Under the pieces are notes generated by a model. The model searched no databases. It was given only the letters and a program-made list of their open reading frames with translations, and was not told where the DNA came from. Made by a program: the position numbers and the translations under genes. 39,043 bases of DNA, from positions 1 to 39,043 of the forward strand of contig JYNY01000495.1 of the NCBI GenBank assembly GCA_000954095.1. Reading direction: 5' to 3'. The stretch comes from Candidatus Omnitrophus magneticus (GTDB taxonomy: Bacteria > Omnitrophota > Gorgyraeia > Tantalellales > Tantalellaceae). The first letter of the stretch is position 1, and each line of letters starts with the position of its first letter. Of the stretch, positions 25,561 to 34,077 are shown piece after piece.

Positions 25561-26406
25561 ATGTTTGTAAAAGAACACACAATAAAAAATAAAGTAGAGT
25601 TTTCAGGTAAGTCTCTTCAGCGTGGAGAAGAAGTAAAGGTTATTTGCGAGGGGGCTTCTATCGGTACGGGTATTATATTTCTTCGCGCTGACAGAAAAGA
25701 CGCGGAGTGGATTCGTGTTGGAGATATGCTTTTTTCTGATGAATATGAACGTAGAAGTACTATTGGAAAAGGGAATAACGGGATTCAAACTGTGGAACAT
25801 TTTTTAGCGGCATTGTGGGGTATGGGGATCAGCAATATGAAGGTTTACGTTTATGGCAGGGAGTTTCCAGCGATGGATGGAAGCGCTAAAGTTTTCCTTG
25901 AAATTTTAAAGTCAGGTGGTATAGTTGAACAGGAAAAAGAGGTAAATCCGATTAAAATCAAGGAACTTATAGAAATTCACAATAAGGATGTATCTTTATC
26001 AATAACACCTAGTGAAAAATTTAGTATTACATATTTTATAGATTACAAATGCAAGGCAATAGGTAAAGAAGAGTTTTTGGTAGATTTTGACAAGATTTCT
26101 TTTGAAGAAAACATTGCCGGTGCCCGGACGTTTTGTCTTAAAGATGAGGCAATGTTACTATTAAAATTAGGGTTTGGCAGGGGGGCCACTTATGATAATA
26201 CTCTTATCATGGGAGATACCGGTCCTGTAGGAACAACTCTTCGTTATCCCAATGAACCTTTACGACATAAAATTTTAGATTTGATAGGAGATTTATATCT
26301 TTTAGGAAGGCCGTTAATAGGCCGTGTGATAGCGCGTAAATCAGGGCATAAAATAAATATGCGTCTTGTTCGCGCTATTTATGAAAAATACGGAAATATT
26401 TTATGA
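25561..26406 (+). CDS. lpxC: UDP-3-O-acyl-N-acetylglucosamine deacetylase
   Basis: The committed zinc deacetylase of lipid A synthesis, 281 residues. Zinc and catalytic residues are in place: Glu79/His80 in IQTVEHFLAAL, His236 and Asp240 in LRHKILDLIGD, and His263 in KSGHKIN. AMDGSAKVFLEIL and AGARTFCL are further family signatures. The GAGGTG site lies a few bases before the ATG. Its stop overlaps the ispG start (ATGA). lpxA, lpxD and fabZ are not in the window, so the rest of the pathway is elsewhere. Confidence 0.95.
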   Translation: MFVKEHTIKNKVEFSGKSLQRGEEVKVICEGASIGTGIIFLRADRKDAEWIRVGDMLFSDEYERRSTIGKGNNGIQTVEHFLAALWGMGISNMKVYVYGREFPAMDGSAKVFLEILKSGGIVEQEKEVNPIKIKELIEIHNKDVSLSITPSEKFSITYFIDYKCKAIGKEEFLVDFDKISFEENIAGARTFCLKDEAMLLLKLGFGRGATYDNTLIMGDTGPVGTTLRYPNEPLRHKILDLIGDLYLLGRPLIGRVIARKSGHKINMRLVRAIYEKYGNIL

Positions 26407-27509
26407 TTATTCGTGCCAAAACTCGCGTAGTAAAAATCGGTAATGTTTTAATAGGAGGAGATAATCCTGTTATTATCCAATCCATGGCAAAAACAGATAC
26501 CGCTAATATTAGCGCCACTATAAGAGAGATTCAAGGCCTAGAGGCTAGCGGGTGTGAAATAGTGCGAGTGGCTGTAAAAAATATAGAATCAGCTTTAGCC
26601 ATAAGAGAAATAAAAAAATCTATAGAAATACCAATTGTCGCGGATATACATTTTGATTATAGGCTGGCGCTTACTGCGATAAATAGCGGTGCGGATAAAA
26701 TAAGAATTAATCCCGGGAATATTTTTAAAGAAAAAGAGCTATTTGCTGTTATTAGCGCGGCGAGAGATAAGGATATACCAATAAGAGTCGGCGTGAATTC
26801 AGGTTCTTTGCCGGAATACGCGGATACGGAAAATCCAGAAGGTATTAAAATGGCGCGCGCGGCACTACAGTATCTTGAATATTTTGAGAAAAATAAATTT
26901 TCAAATTTAGTTGTTTCTTTGAAAGCGTCCAATGTTCTTACTACTATTTCAGCTTATAAAGAAATGTCGCGGCTTTCAGAGTATCCTTTACATTTAGGTA
27001 TTACCGCGGCTGGAACAATAAAAGATGCTATGGTAAGGTCAAGTATCGGCATAGGTTCTCTTTTACTTAGCGGGATTGGGGATACAATAAGGGTTTCAAT
27101 AACTGGAGACGCGAGAGAAGAAATAGATATCGCCAGAAAAATATTAGCGTCTTTGGAATTAAGAACATTCGGGCCGAATCTTATATCATGCCCAACTTGC
27201 GGAAGATGCCAAGTTGATTTAATAAAAATAACTGAAGAATTGGAAAAGGCTTTATCTGGAATATGTTTTAATTTTGGGAAGATTAAAAAAAATAAAAACG
27301 AATGTCTTACCGAGGGTAAGCAAAATTTTACAGTAGCTGTGATGGGATGTGAAGTGAATGGGCCCGGTGAAGCTAAATCCGCGGACATTGGGATCGCGTT
27401 TGGCAAAAATCAGGGTGCTATTTTTCAAAACGGGAAAATATTTAAAATAGTTTCTAGCGCTACGGCTGTTCACGAACTATTGGAGATTATAAAAAAAGAG
27501 TATTGTTAG
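26403..27509 (+). CDS. ispG: 4-hydroxy-3-methylbut-2-enyl diphosphate synthase (flavodoxin-type)
   Basis: The penultimate [4Fe-4S] enzyme of the MEP isoprenoid pathway, 368 residues. The TIM-barrel part begins TRVVKIGNVLIGGDNPVIIQ and includes VADIHFDYRLAL and DKIRINPGNI. Cluster cysteines are Cys263/Cys266 in SCPTCGRCQVD and the third in VMGCEVNGPGEA, with the conserved glutamate nearby. This is the short bacterial two-domain form without a central insert. It is coupled to lpxC by a 4-bp overlap. Confidence 0.95.
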   Translation: MIIRAKTRVVKIGNVLIGGDNPVIIQSMAKTDTANISATIREIQGLEASGCEIVRVAVKNIESALAIREIKKSIEIPIVADIHFDYRLALTAINSGADKIRINPGNIFKEKELFAVISAARDKDIPIRVGVNSGSLPEYADTENPEGIKMARAALQYLEYFEKNKFSNLVVSLKASNVLTTISAYKEMSRLSEYPLHLGITAAGTIKDAMVRSSIGIGSLLLSGIGDTIRVSITGDAREEIDIARKILASLELRTFGPNLISCPTCGRCQVDLIKITEELEKALSGICFNFGKIKKNKNECLTEGKQNFTVAVMGCEVNGPGEAKSADIGIAFGKNQGAIFQNGKIFKIVSSATAVHELLEIIKKEYC

Positions 27510-27574
27510 CAGGAGTAATAAACTTGAGATTTTTCGCCATTCGGGCGCGGAATTAAAAAGAGGAGAACATAAGA

Positions 27575-29311
27575 ATGAGATGGACTGAATTTTTAATACC
27601 AACATTAAAAGAAGACCCGCAAGATGCCGAGGCTGTGAGCCATAAACTAATGGTGCGCGCCGGGCTTATAAGGCGGCTTACCGCTGGAGCGTATATTTAT
27701 CTCCCATTAGGTTTAAAAGTTTTAAAAAAAGTTGAACAAATTGTGCGCGAGGAAATGAATAAAACTGGCGCTATAGAATTATTTATGCCTGCGCTACAGC
27801 CCGTTGAACTATGGAAAAAAACAGGCAGGTATGATGTTATAGGCGACGTAATGATAAAATTTTTGGATAGGCACGGTAAAGAAATAGCGTTAGGCCCCAC
27901 ACATGAAGAAATTATAACAGACCTAGTGTCGAGAGAAATACGTTCTTACAAAGATTTACCGATTTGTCTTTATCAGATACAGACAAAATTTAGAGATGAA
28001 GTAAGACCGAGGTTTGGAGTTGTGCGTAGTTCTGAATTTATAATGAAGGATGCGTATAGTTTTGATAAAGATGAGGATGCTTTGGAAATAGCGTATTCTA
28101 GGATGTATCAGGCGTATTGTAATATTTTTACAAGATGCGGCCTCCCGTATATTCCGGTTCTCGCGGATACAGGAATGATGGGCGGTAGGGTTTCTCATGA
28201 GTTTATGATTCCGTCGTTAATAGGTGAAGATAGAATCGTAGTTTGTTCTTCTTGTAAATATGCCGCTAGTACTGAAATAGCGCCTGCGGTTTTGCGTGAA
28301 GGCGCAGGCGCGGGTGAAGAAAAATTTTTAGAAAAAAATTTGGTAAACACTCCGGGTAAAGTAAAGGTGGATGATATAAGTGTTTTATTGAATGTTTCAA
28401 AAGAAAAAATTATAAAGACATTAATTTATATGGCTGACGGAAAACCTGTAGCGATTTTATTAAGAGGTGACCATGAAGCTAATGAGGCAAAAATAAAAAA
28501 TAAATTAAAAGTAGTTCGTTTCGCGATGGCGGATGAAAAAAATATTTTAGATGTTACCCGCGGCGCAAGAGGTTTTTCAGGGCCGTGCGGGTTAAATATC
28601 CCTATTTACGCGGATTTCGCGGTGAAGGGGATTATTAACGCTGTTACAGGCGCGAATATTGTGGACGCTCATTATGTTAATGTGAATTATGAAAGAGATT
28701 TTAATGTGACAGAATGGATAGACGCGCGTGTAATAACAGAAAAAGATCCATGTCCAAAATGCGGAGCTGGTATAGAAATAAAAAACGCGCTTGAAGTTGG
28801 ACATACGTTTAAATTAGGAACAAAATATTCACAGGCGCTTAACGCGAAATATCTAGATGAAAACGGGCATGAGAAAGTTTTAGTTATGGGTTGTTACGGA
28901 ATAGGTGTTACCCGTATAATCCCAGCTATTATCGAGACAAATGCGGATAAAGACGGTATTGTTTGGCCGATAACCGTTGCTCCTTATGAAGTAATTGTGA
29001 TATGCCTTAACAATAAAGATGATATGGAATCCGCGAAGGAAGCGGAACGGATTTATAGAGAGCTTTCGGCGAAAAATATAGATGCGCTTCTTGACGATAG
29101 ATTTGATAAATCTCCGGGTGTTAAATTTAAAGACGCGGATTTGATTGGAATTCCGTTGCAAATAGTTGTGGGTAAAAAATCTCTCGCGGAAGGAAATGTC
29201 GAAATCAGAGACCGCAAAATGAAAAGTTCCCATTTAATTAACAAAGAAGAAGCGGCAGAATATATATATCAAAAAATAAAAATACTAACGCGAAATTTGT
29301 CAAAAAATTAG
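27575..29311 (+). CDS. proS: Prolyl-tRNA synthetase (bacterial type with INS editing domain)
   Basis: Class II synthetase of 578 residues, near the length of the E. coli enzyme. Motif 1 lies near LPLGLKVLKKVEQIVREEMN, motif 2 in TKFRDEVRPRFGVVRSSEFI followed by MKDAYSFD, and motif 3 in VMGCYGIGVTRIIPAI. GPTHEEIITDLV is also typical. The INS domain (about residues 230-390, INTPGK to KVVRFAMADEK) is the YbaK-like module that clears Ala-tRNA(Pro). The anticodon-binding domain ends the protein. A GAGGAG site precedes the ATG. It follows ispG by 65 bp and may be cotranscribed. Confidence 0.95.
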   Translation: MRWTEFLIPTLKEDPQDAEAVSHKLMVRAGLIRRLTAGAYIYLPLGLKVLKKVEQIVREEMNKTGAIELFMPALQPVELWKKTGRYDVIGDVMIKFLDRHGKEIALGPTHEEIITDLVSREIRSYKDLPICLYQIQTKFRDEVRPRFGVVRSSEFIMKDAYSFDKDEDALEIAYSRMYQAYCNIFTRCGLPYIPVLADTGMMGGRVSHEFMIPSLIGEDRIVVCSSCKYAASTEIAPAVLREGAGAGEEKFLEKNLVNTPGKVKVDDISVLLNVSKEKIIKTLIYMADGKPVAILLRGDHEANEAKIKNKLKVVRFAMADEKNILDVTRGARGFSGPCGLNIPIYADFAVKGIINAVTGANIVDAHYVNVNYERDFNVTEWIDARVITEKDPCPKCGAGIEIKNALEVGHTFKLGTKYSQALNAKYLDENGHEKVLVMGCYGIGVTRIIPAIIETNADKDGIVWPITVAPYEVIVICLNNKDDMESAKEAERIYRELSAKNIDALLDDRFDKSPGVKFKDADLIGIPLQIVVGKKSLAEGNVEIRDRKMKSSHLINKEEAAEYIYQKIKILTRNLSKN

Positions 29312-29537
29312 CTGGCTGGCATCGTAAATTACAGCAGTTGTTTTATCCTAAAACGCTAGCGCCATTTTTATTAGGTTTTATGTAATTACTAAGCAGTGAG
29401 TAATAAACCTTATTCTATCATTCCTTAATTTGCCGTAAGAAAATATCCGTTATCTATAGAAAGTATACTACAAAAATCTAGTCTCTGTTTTTTGTTTCCA
29501 ACATAGAGCATTTCTCGCGCTCGCGCAAAAAGGTATT

Positions 29538-29969
29538 ATGAAACCTTATAAACAATTAGACCATACCGCGGATTTGTCTTGTTCCGCGCGCGGCAAAACT
29601 TTGGAAGAATTATTTGAAAATTCCGCTCGCGCTATGTTTGATATTATTTCGGGCGGAAGAGCGGTTAAAATAAAAGATGAAGCGGAAGAAGTCGAGGATA
29701 TCGCTGTAAGGGCGGAGGGGATTGATAATGAATCGCTTCTTGTGACATGGCTGAATGAACTACTCTATTTATCATTTTCAAAAAAAATATTATTTTATAA
29801 ATTCAATATTACTGCCGTTCAAAATTTTAGTTTGTCGGCTGTATCGCGTGGATATAAAATTTCTGACAAAACGCATGTAAAAAAAGAAATAAAATCCGTT
29901 ACATATCACGGTCTTAAGATCATTAAAAAAATCAGATATTATGAAGTAAATATTATATTTGATGTATAA
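29538..29969 (+). CDS. Archease (RtcB activation factor)
   Basis: A 143-residue archease. LDHTADLSCSARGKTLEELF, ENSARAMFDI, ESLLVTWLNELLYLSF and KKEIKSVTYHGLKII match the family, with the N-terminal aspartate of DHTAD and the C-terminal acidic tail as metal-binding candidates. Archease accelerates guanylylation of the RNA ligase RtcB, encoded directly downstream. The gene starts after a 226-bp gap in which I recognise no terminator or clear promoter. Confidence 0.9.
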   Translation: MKPYKQLDHTADLSCSARGKTLEELFENSARAMFDIISGGRAVKIKDEAEEVEDIAVRAEGIDNESLLVTWLNELLYLSFSKKILFYKFNITAVQNFSLSAVSRGYKISDKTHVKKEIKSVTYHGLKIIKKIRYYEVNIIFDV

Positions 29970-30001
29970 AATTTTTGCTACTATTGGGGATATTAAAATT
30001 T

Positions 30002-31450
30002 ATGTTTAACGGAAAACTTGAAAAACTTGATGATTACCGCTGGCTTATTCCTAAAAGTTATATGGAAGGTATGCGCGTTAACGGTATTATTTACGCGGAT
30101 GAAAAATTATTGCCTTCGATATTAAAAGATAACGCGCCTATTCAGGTGGCGAATTCCGCGCATTTACAGGGAATTGTCTGTCAAGCAATGGCAATGCCTG
30201 ATATTCACTGGGGTTATGGGTTACCGATAGGCGGTGTGGTTGCGACGGATATTGAAAAAAATGGTGTTATAACGCCCGGTGGAGTAGGGTATGACATAAA
30301 TTGCGGAGTGCGTCTTATCGCCACGAATTTGATGTATAAAGATATCGCGAAAAAAATAAAAAATTTGATAGACGTTTTGTTTAGTTTTGTGCCGAGCGGT
30401 GTAGGTTCAAACGGAAAAATTAAAGTTGATTCAAAAGAGTCCGCGCGGGTTTTTATTGAGGGCGCTAAATGGGCTGTTAATAAAGGCTACGGCTGGGATT
30501 CTGATCTTATTTTTGCGGAGGAAAATGGGGCGATGAAAGGCGCTGACCCGTCAAAGGTCTCATCCAGAGCGTATGAACGCGGCCAAGATCAAATTGGGAC
30601 ACTTGGTTCCGGAAATCATTTTTTAGAAATTCAAACTGTTGAAGAAATTTTTAATGAAGATACTGCTCGGATTTTTGGGCTTCAAAAAGATGGTGTCGTG
30701 ATTATGATCCACACAGGTTCACGCGGGCTTGGCCATCAGGTATGTACCGATTATGTTGAAAAAATGGTGAAGATTGGTGATAAATACGGGATAAAAATTC
30801 CGGACAGACAGTTAGTCGGTGTTCCTGTAAAAAGCCAAGAAGGCGTAGATTATATAGGCGCGATGTCTTCTAGCGCTAATTACGCGTGGGCGAATAGGCA
30901 GGTTATCACGCATTTAGTAAGGCGCGCATTTGAACAAGTGTTTGAAACAAGGGCTGAGAATTTAGGAATGAGGCTCATCTATGACGTGGCGCATAATATC
31001 GCGAAGTTCGAAAAATATAATATATCAGGCGAAGAAAAATTATTATGTGTTCATCGTAAGGGCGCTACAAGGTCTCTTGCTCCGGGACATAAGGAGTTGC
31101 CTCAATTATATCAAAAAACAGGACAACCTGTTATTATCCCCGGAGATATGGGAAGATGTTCTTATGTTTTACGCGGAGAAGAAAAAGCTGTAGAAACATT
31201 TTATTCCACATGCCATGGTGCCGGGCGTGTTATGTCCCGTAATGAAGCGTTAAATGTTACTAGAGGCCGTGCAATAGATAAAGAGCTCGCGGAACAAGGG
31301 ATTATAGCGAGGTGCGCGGAACGCGCCACATTGCGGGAAGAAGCACCGATGGCGTATAAAAATGTTACGGATATTGTGAATATTGTAGAAAAAGCAGGGC
31401 TCTCTAGTAAAGTCGCAAAAATGAAACCAATCGCGGTCATAAAGGGATGA
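30002..31450 (+). CDS. rtcB: RNA-splicing ligase RtcB (3'-phosphate/5'-OH RNA ligase)
   Basis: GTP- and Mn-dependent ligase joining RNA 2',3'-cyclic phosphate or 3'-phosphate ends to 5'-OH ends. I begin at ATG 30002 (MFNGKLEKLDDYRW), which matches the family N-terminus and has a GGGGA site. The longer frame from TTG 29975 has none. Metal and catalytic motifs: MPDIHWGYGLPIGG, GGVGYDINCGVR (Asp98, Cys101), IGTLGSGNHFLE, HTGSRGLGHQV, CVHRKGATRSLAPGH and STCHGAGRVMSRNEA with the GMP-accepting histidine. It is 482 residues and shows no intein. It pairs with archease 32 bases upstream. Substrate in this organism (damaged tRNA or mRNA) is not deducible. Confidence 0.95.
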   Translation: MFNGKLEKLDDYRWLIPKSYMEGMRVNGIIYADEKLLPSILKDNAPIQVANSAHLQGIVCQAMAMPDIHWGYGLPIGGVVATDIEKNGVITPGGVGYDINCGVRLIATNLMYKDIAKKIKNLIDVLFSFVPSGVGSNGKIKVDSKESARVFIEGAKWAVNKGYGWDSDLIFAEENGAMKGADPSKVSSRAYERGQDQIGTLGSGNHFLEIQTVEEIFNEDTARIFGLQKDGVVIMIHTGSRGLGHQVCTDYVEKMVKIGDKYGIKIPDRQLVGVPVKSQEGVDYIGAMSSSANYAWANRQVITHLVRRAFEQVFETRAENLGMRLIYDVAHNIAKFEKYNISGEEKLLCVHRKGATRSLAPGHKELPQLYQKTGQPVIIPGDMGRCSYVLRGEEKAVETFYSTCHGAGRVMSRNEALNVTRGRAIDKELAEQGIIARCAERATLREEAPMAYKNVTDIVNIVEKAGLSSKVAKMKPIAVIKG

Positions 31451-31458
31451 AGAAAAGG

Positions 31459-31488
31459 TTTACAGGACAAGCGTTTATATGTTATAAA
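31459..31488 (+). promoter_or_regulatory. Likely promoter for purB
   Basis: TTTACA (31459-31464), an 18-base spacer and TATAAA (31483-31488), each with five of six consensus matches, lie in the 107-bp gap after rtcB. The predicted leader before purB is about 60 bases. Confidence 0.45.
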
Positions 31489-31557
31489 ATTATCTTTCTC
31501 GGTACATTTTTTGGGTCCATTTTTGGGAGTAATATAATTTTTTAGAATGGAGATAAT

Positions 31558-32853
31558 ATGATTGAGCGGTATACAAGGCCTCAAATGGCTTCTATCTGGA
31601 CAGATGAAAATAAGTTTAGAAAAATGCTTGCTGTTGAAATTTTCGCGTGCGAGGCGTTCACTGAAGAAGGTCTTATTCCTCGTAGTGCGTTGGCAGTTAT
31701 AAAAAATAAGGCAAATATAGATGTTAAAAGAATACAGGAAATAGAAGAGAAAACTAATCATGATGTAATGGCTTTTATTAAAAATGTTTCTGAATATGTT
31801 GGGGAAGAGGCGAAATATTTTCATTTCGGCCTGACATCAAGCGATATTCTTGATACAGCTCTTTCAGTCATGATGGCTGAAGCAATGGATATATTAATTT
31901 CAGGCGCTGAAAAATTGAAAGAGTCTTTAAGAAAAAAAGCCATAAAATATAAAATGACTCCAATGATGGGCCGTTCGCACGGTGTTCATGCTGAGCCTAT
32001 TACATTCGGCCTTAAAATGGCGCTTTTTTATAAGGAAATAGAGAGAGATATAAAAAGATTAAAAGTTGCGCGCGAAGTAATCGCTTACGGGAAAATTTCA
32101 GGTTCTGTCGGAACATTCGCTAATGTCTCGCCTTTTGTTGAAGAATATGTTTGCGGAAAACTCGGTCTCAAGCCAGCGGGAGTGTCAACGCAGGTTCTCC
32201 AGCGAGACCGTCATGCCGAATATCTTACTGCTATTGCTATTACAGGCGCTACTTTAGAAAAACTCGCGGTTGAAATCAGAGGGCTTCAGAGAACTGAAAC
32301 CGGAGAAGTTCAAGAGTTTTTCGCGAGCGGGCAGACAGGGTCGTCAAGCATGCCGCATAAAAGAAATCCTATTATTTGTGAAAGAATTACAGGGCTTAGT
32401 AGAATTCTTCGCGCTAACGCTATGGCGGCTATTGAAAACGTGGCGCTTTGGCATGAAAGGGATATATCACATTCTTCAGTTGAAAGGGTAATAATTCCGG
32501 ATTCGGCTATTTTACTGGATTATATGCTGGATAAAATAGTGGTATTAGTAGATAAACTTATTGTTAATGAAGAAAAGATGAGAGAAAATATCAATATAAC
32601 AAAAGGACTTATTTATTCTCAAAAAGTTTTACTTGAGCTTATCAAAAAAGGCGCGACTCGTTTGGAATCATATGATATCGTGCAGACAGCATCTTTAAAA
32701 GCCGCGGACAGTGGTAAAGAGTTATTAGCGGAACTTCTTCTTAGCGATAAAATGAAAAAGTATATGACAAAAGAAGAAATAGAGGCGTGTTTTAAATTGG
32801 AATATCATTTGCGGTATATAAATGAAATTTTTAAAAGAGCGGGGATTGAGTAA
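31558..32853 (+). CDS. purB: Adenylosuccinate lyase
   Basis: Cleaves SAICAR and adenylosuccinate in purine synthesis, 431 residues. The fumarase/aspartase superfamily signature GSSSMPHKRNP carries the catalytic serine loop. MMGRSHGVHAEPITFGLKMA holds an active-site histidine, and TSSDILDTALSVMMAEAMD is also characteristic. A GGAGAT site precedes the ATG. It is followed, after a 205-bp gap with strong inverted repeats, by purM. Confidence 0.95.
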   Translation: MIERYTRPQMASIWTDENKFRKMLAVEIFACEAFTEEGLIPRSALAVIKNKANIDVKRIQEIEEKTNHDVMAFIKNVSEYVGEEAKYFHFGLTSSDILDTALSVMMAEAMDILISGAEKLKESLRKKAIKYKMTPMMGRSHGVHAEPITFGLKMALFYKEIERDIKRLKVAREVIAYGKISGSVGTFANVSPFVEEYVCGKLGLKPAGVSTQVLQRDRHAEYLTAIAITGATLEKLAVEIRGLQRTETGEVQEFFASGQTGSSSMPHKRNPIICERITGLSRILRANAMAAIENVALWHERDISHSSVERVIIPDSAILLDYMLDKIVVLVDKLIVNEEKMRENINITKGLIYSQKVLLELIKKGATRLESYDIVQTASLKAADSGKELLAELLLSDKMKKYMTKEEIEACFKLEYHLRYINEIFKRAGIE

Positions 32854-32931
32854 TACCCGTTGGGCCGCAGTGAAAAGAGGCTTTTTTCGTGTATAGTAAC
32901 TTAGGATAAAAAAGCCATTTTATTTTTTAAA

Positions 32932-32962
32932 AAAATATAAAAATTAAAAATTTTTATATTTT
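32932..32962. repeat. Perfect 14-bp AT-only hairpin downstream of purB
   Basis: AAAATATAAAAATT (32932-32945) and AATTTTTATATTTT (32949-32962) form a perfect 14-bp stem with an AAA loop, made only of A and T. It may be a weak bidirectional terminator or a cruciform-prone site. It lacks the GC stem of a classical terminator. Confidence 0.55.
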
Positions 32963-32976
32963 GCGGCGGCCTAGCA

Positions 32977-33007
32977 ATGAACGTATATTGTTCATGTTAT
33001 TTATAAT
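32977..33007 (+). promoter_or_regulatory. Palindromic site next to a -10 box upstream of purM
   Basis: ATGAAC (32977-32982) and GTTCAT (32990-32995) form an inverted repeat with a seven-base spacer. Six bases downstream is a perfect TATAAT (33002-33007). No good -35 lies at the right distance; that position falls within the palindrome. This layout suits an activator or repressor binding site at the purM promoter. It does not match the PurR operators I know. Confidence 0.4.
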
Positions 33008-33058
33008 GGCAAAATGTATTTTTTTTGCTTGTCAAAATTATTAGAAGGAAACGCATAA

Positions 33059-34060
33059 ATGAAATAAAATATTACTTATAAAAAAGTAGGAGTAGATATT
33101 GACAAAGCTGATAACTTAATAAAAAAATCCGTAGCGCTTATCGCGTCCACTAAGATTAAAGGCAGTATTGACCGAATTGGCGGATTTAGCGCGTGTTTTG
33201 ATCCGGCTCTTACGGGAGTTAAAAATCCTCTTTTAGTCGCGGGTACCGATGGAGTCGGCACTAAGCTCAAAGTAGCCATTGAAACAGGGATTAATGATAC
33301 TGTCGGTATAGACCTTGTCGCGATGAGTGTTAATGACTGCCTTTGTTCCGGCGCGAAACCTATATTTTTTCTTGATTATTTTGCTTGCGGTAAATTAGAA
33401 GAAAAGGTCTGGAATGATGTTATTAAGGGAATTGTCAAAGGATGTAAAGAAGCGTCTTGCGCGTTAATAGGCGGAGAAACCGCGGAAATGCCGGGAATGT
33501 ATAAAGAAGGCGATTATGATTTAGCTGGATTCGCGGTGGGGATAGTCGATAGAAAAAAAATTATAGACGGAAAAAAGATAACGCCCGGAGATATTGTTCT
33601 CGGTATTGCTTCAAGCGGATTTCATTCAAATGGATATTCTTTGGTCCGCAAAATTTTTACCAAAGAAGAATTTAAAAAGAATTCTAGTTTGTTTTTAAAA
33701 CCTACGCATATTTATGTTAAACCAGTTTTGGAGCTTAGTAATTTGATTGAGATAAAAGGGATAGCGCATATTACCGGCGGAGGGTTTTACGATAATATCC
33801 CGCGTATTATGCCAAAAAATTGTAAAGTAGTTATTAAAAGGGCTAGCTGGGAAATGCCTGAAGTTTATAAAATGCTTATGAAAAAAACAGTTCTTAGAGA
33901 TGAAGAACTGTTTAGGACATTCAATATGGGAATAGGAATGATTCTAGTTATAAATAAAAAAAACGCCGATAAAACGGTGAAAACACTTTTAAAATATAAA
34001 CTTAAGAGTTGGGTTATCGGAGAAGTCGTTAAGGGTGAGCGTATTGTAGAAATTATCTAA
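33059..34060 (+). CDS. purM: Phosphoribosylformylglycinamidine cyclo-ligase with an in-frame stop at codon 3
   Basis: AIR synthetase of purine synthesis. The frame from ATG 33059 (AGAAGGAA nearby upstream) reads Met-Lys-stop (TAA 33065-33067) and then continues without interruption as NITYKKVGVDIDKADNLIKK, an ordinary PurM N-terminus. Essential parts follow: GSIDRIGGFSACFD, the ATP-site motif GTDGVGTKLK, SVNDCLCSGAKPIFFLDYFA, GGETAEMPGMY and HITGGGFYDNIPRI. The next in-frame ATG (33323) would remove the GTDGVGTKLK motif and about a quarter of the protein, so it cannot be the real start. Possible initiators after the stop are rare codons such as ATT 33071. Apart from this codon all 330 residues look intact. 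Either a nonsense mutation or base error, or unusual initiation. It is followed by purD after 17 bases. Confidence 0.82.
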
Positions 34061-34077
34061 ATCATGGGAGACAAAAA

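Noticed and set aside
29312..29537. tRNA or promoter in the proS-archease gap
   Set aside because: No cloverleaf with TTCGA-type loop was found, and TATACT at 29464 has no -35 at a proper distance.
31201..31824. 207-residue reverse-strand frame spanning the end of rtcB and start of purB
   Set aside because: It is antisense to the conserved RtcB HGAGR region and the purB N-terminus and crosses the purB promoter; no recognisable domain.
33065..33067. UAA reassignment as explanation for the purM stop
   Set aside because: Many intact genes here end in TAA at the expected place (for example at 12495-12497), so UAA terminates normally.
33323..34060. ATG 33323 as the start of purM
   Set aside because: The upstream frame encodes the conserved PurM N-terminus including GTDGVGTKLK, so this would be a non-functional fragment.
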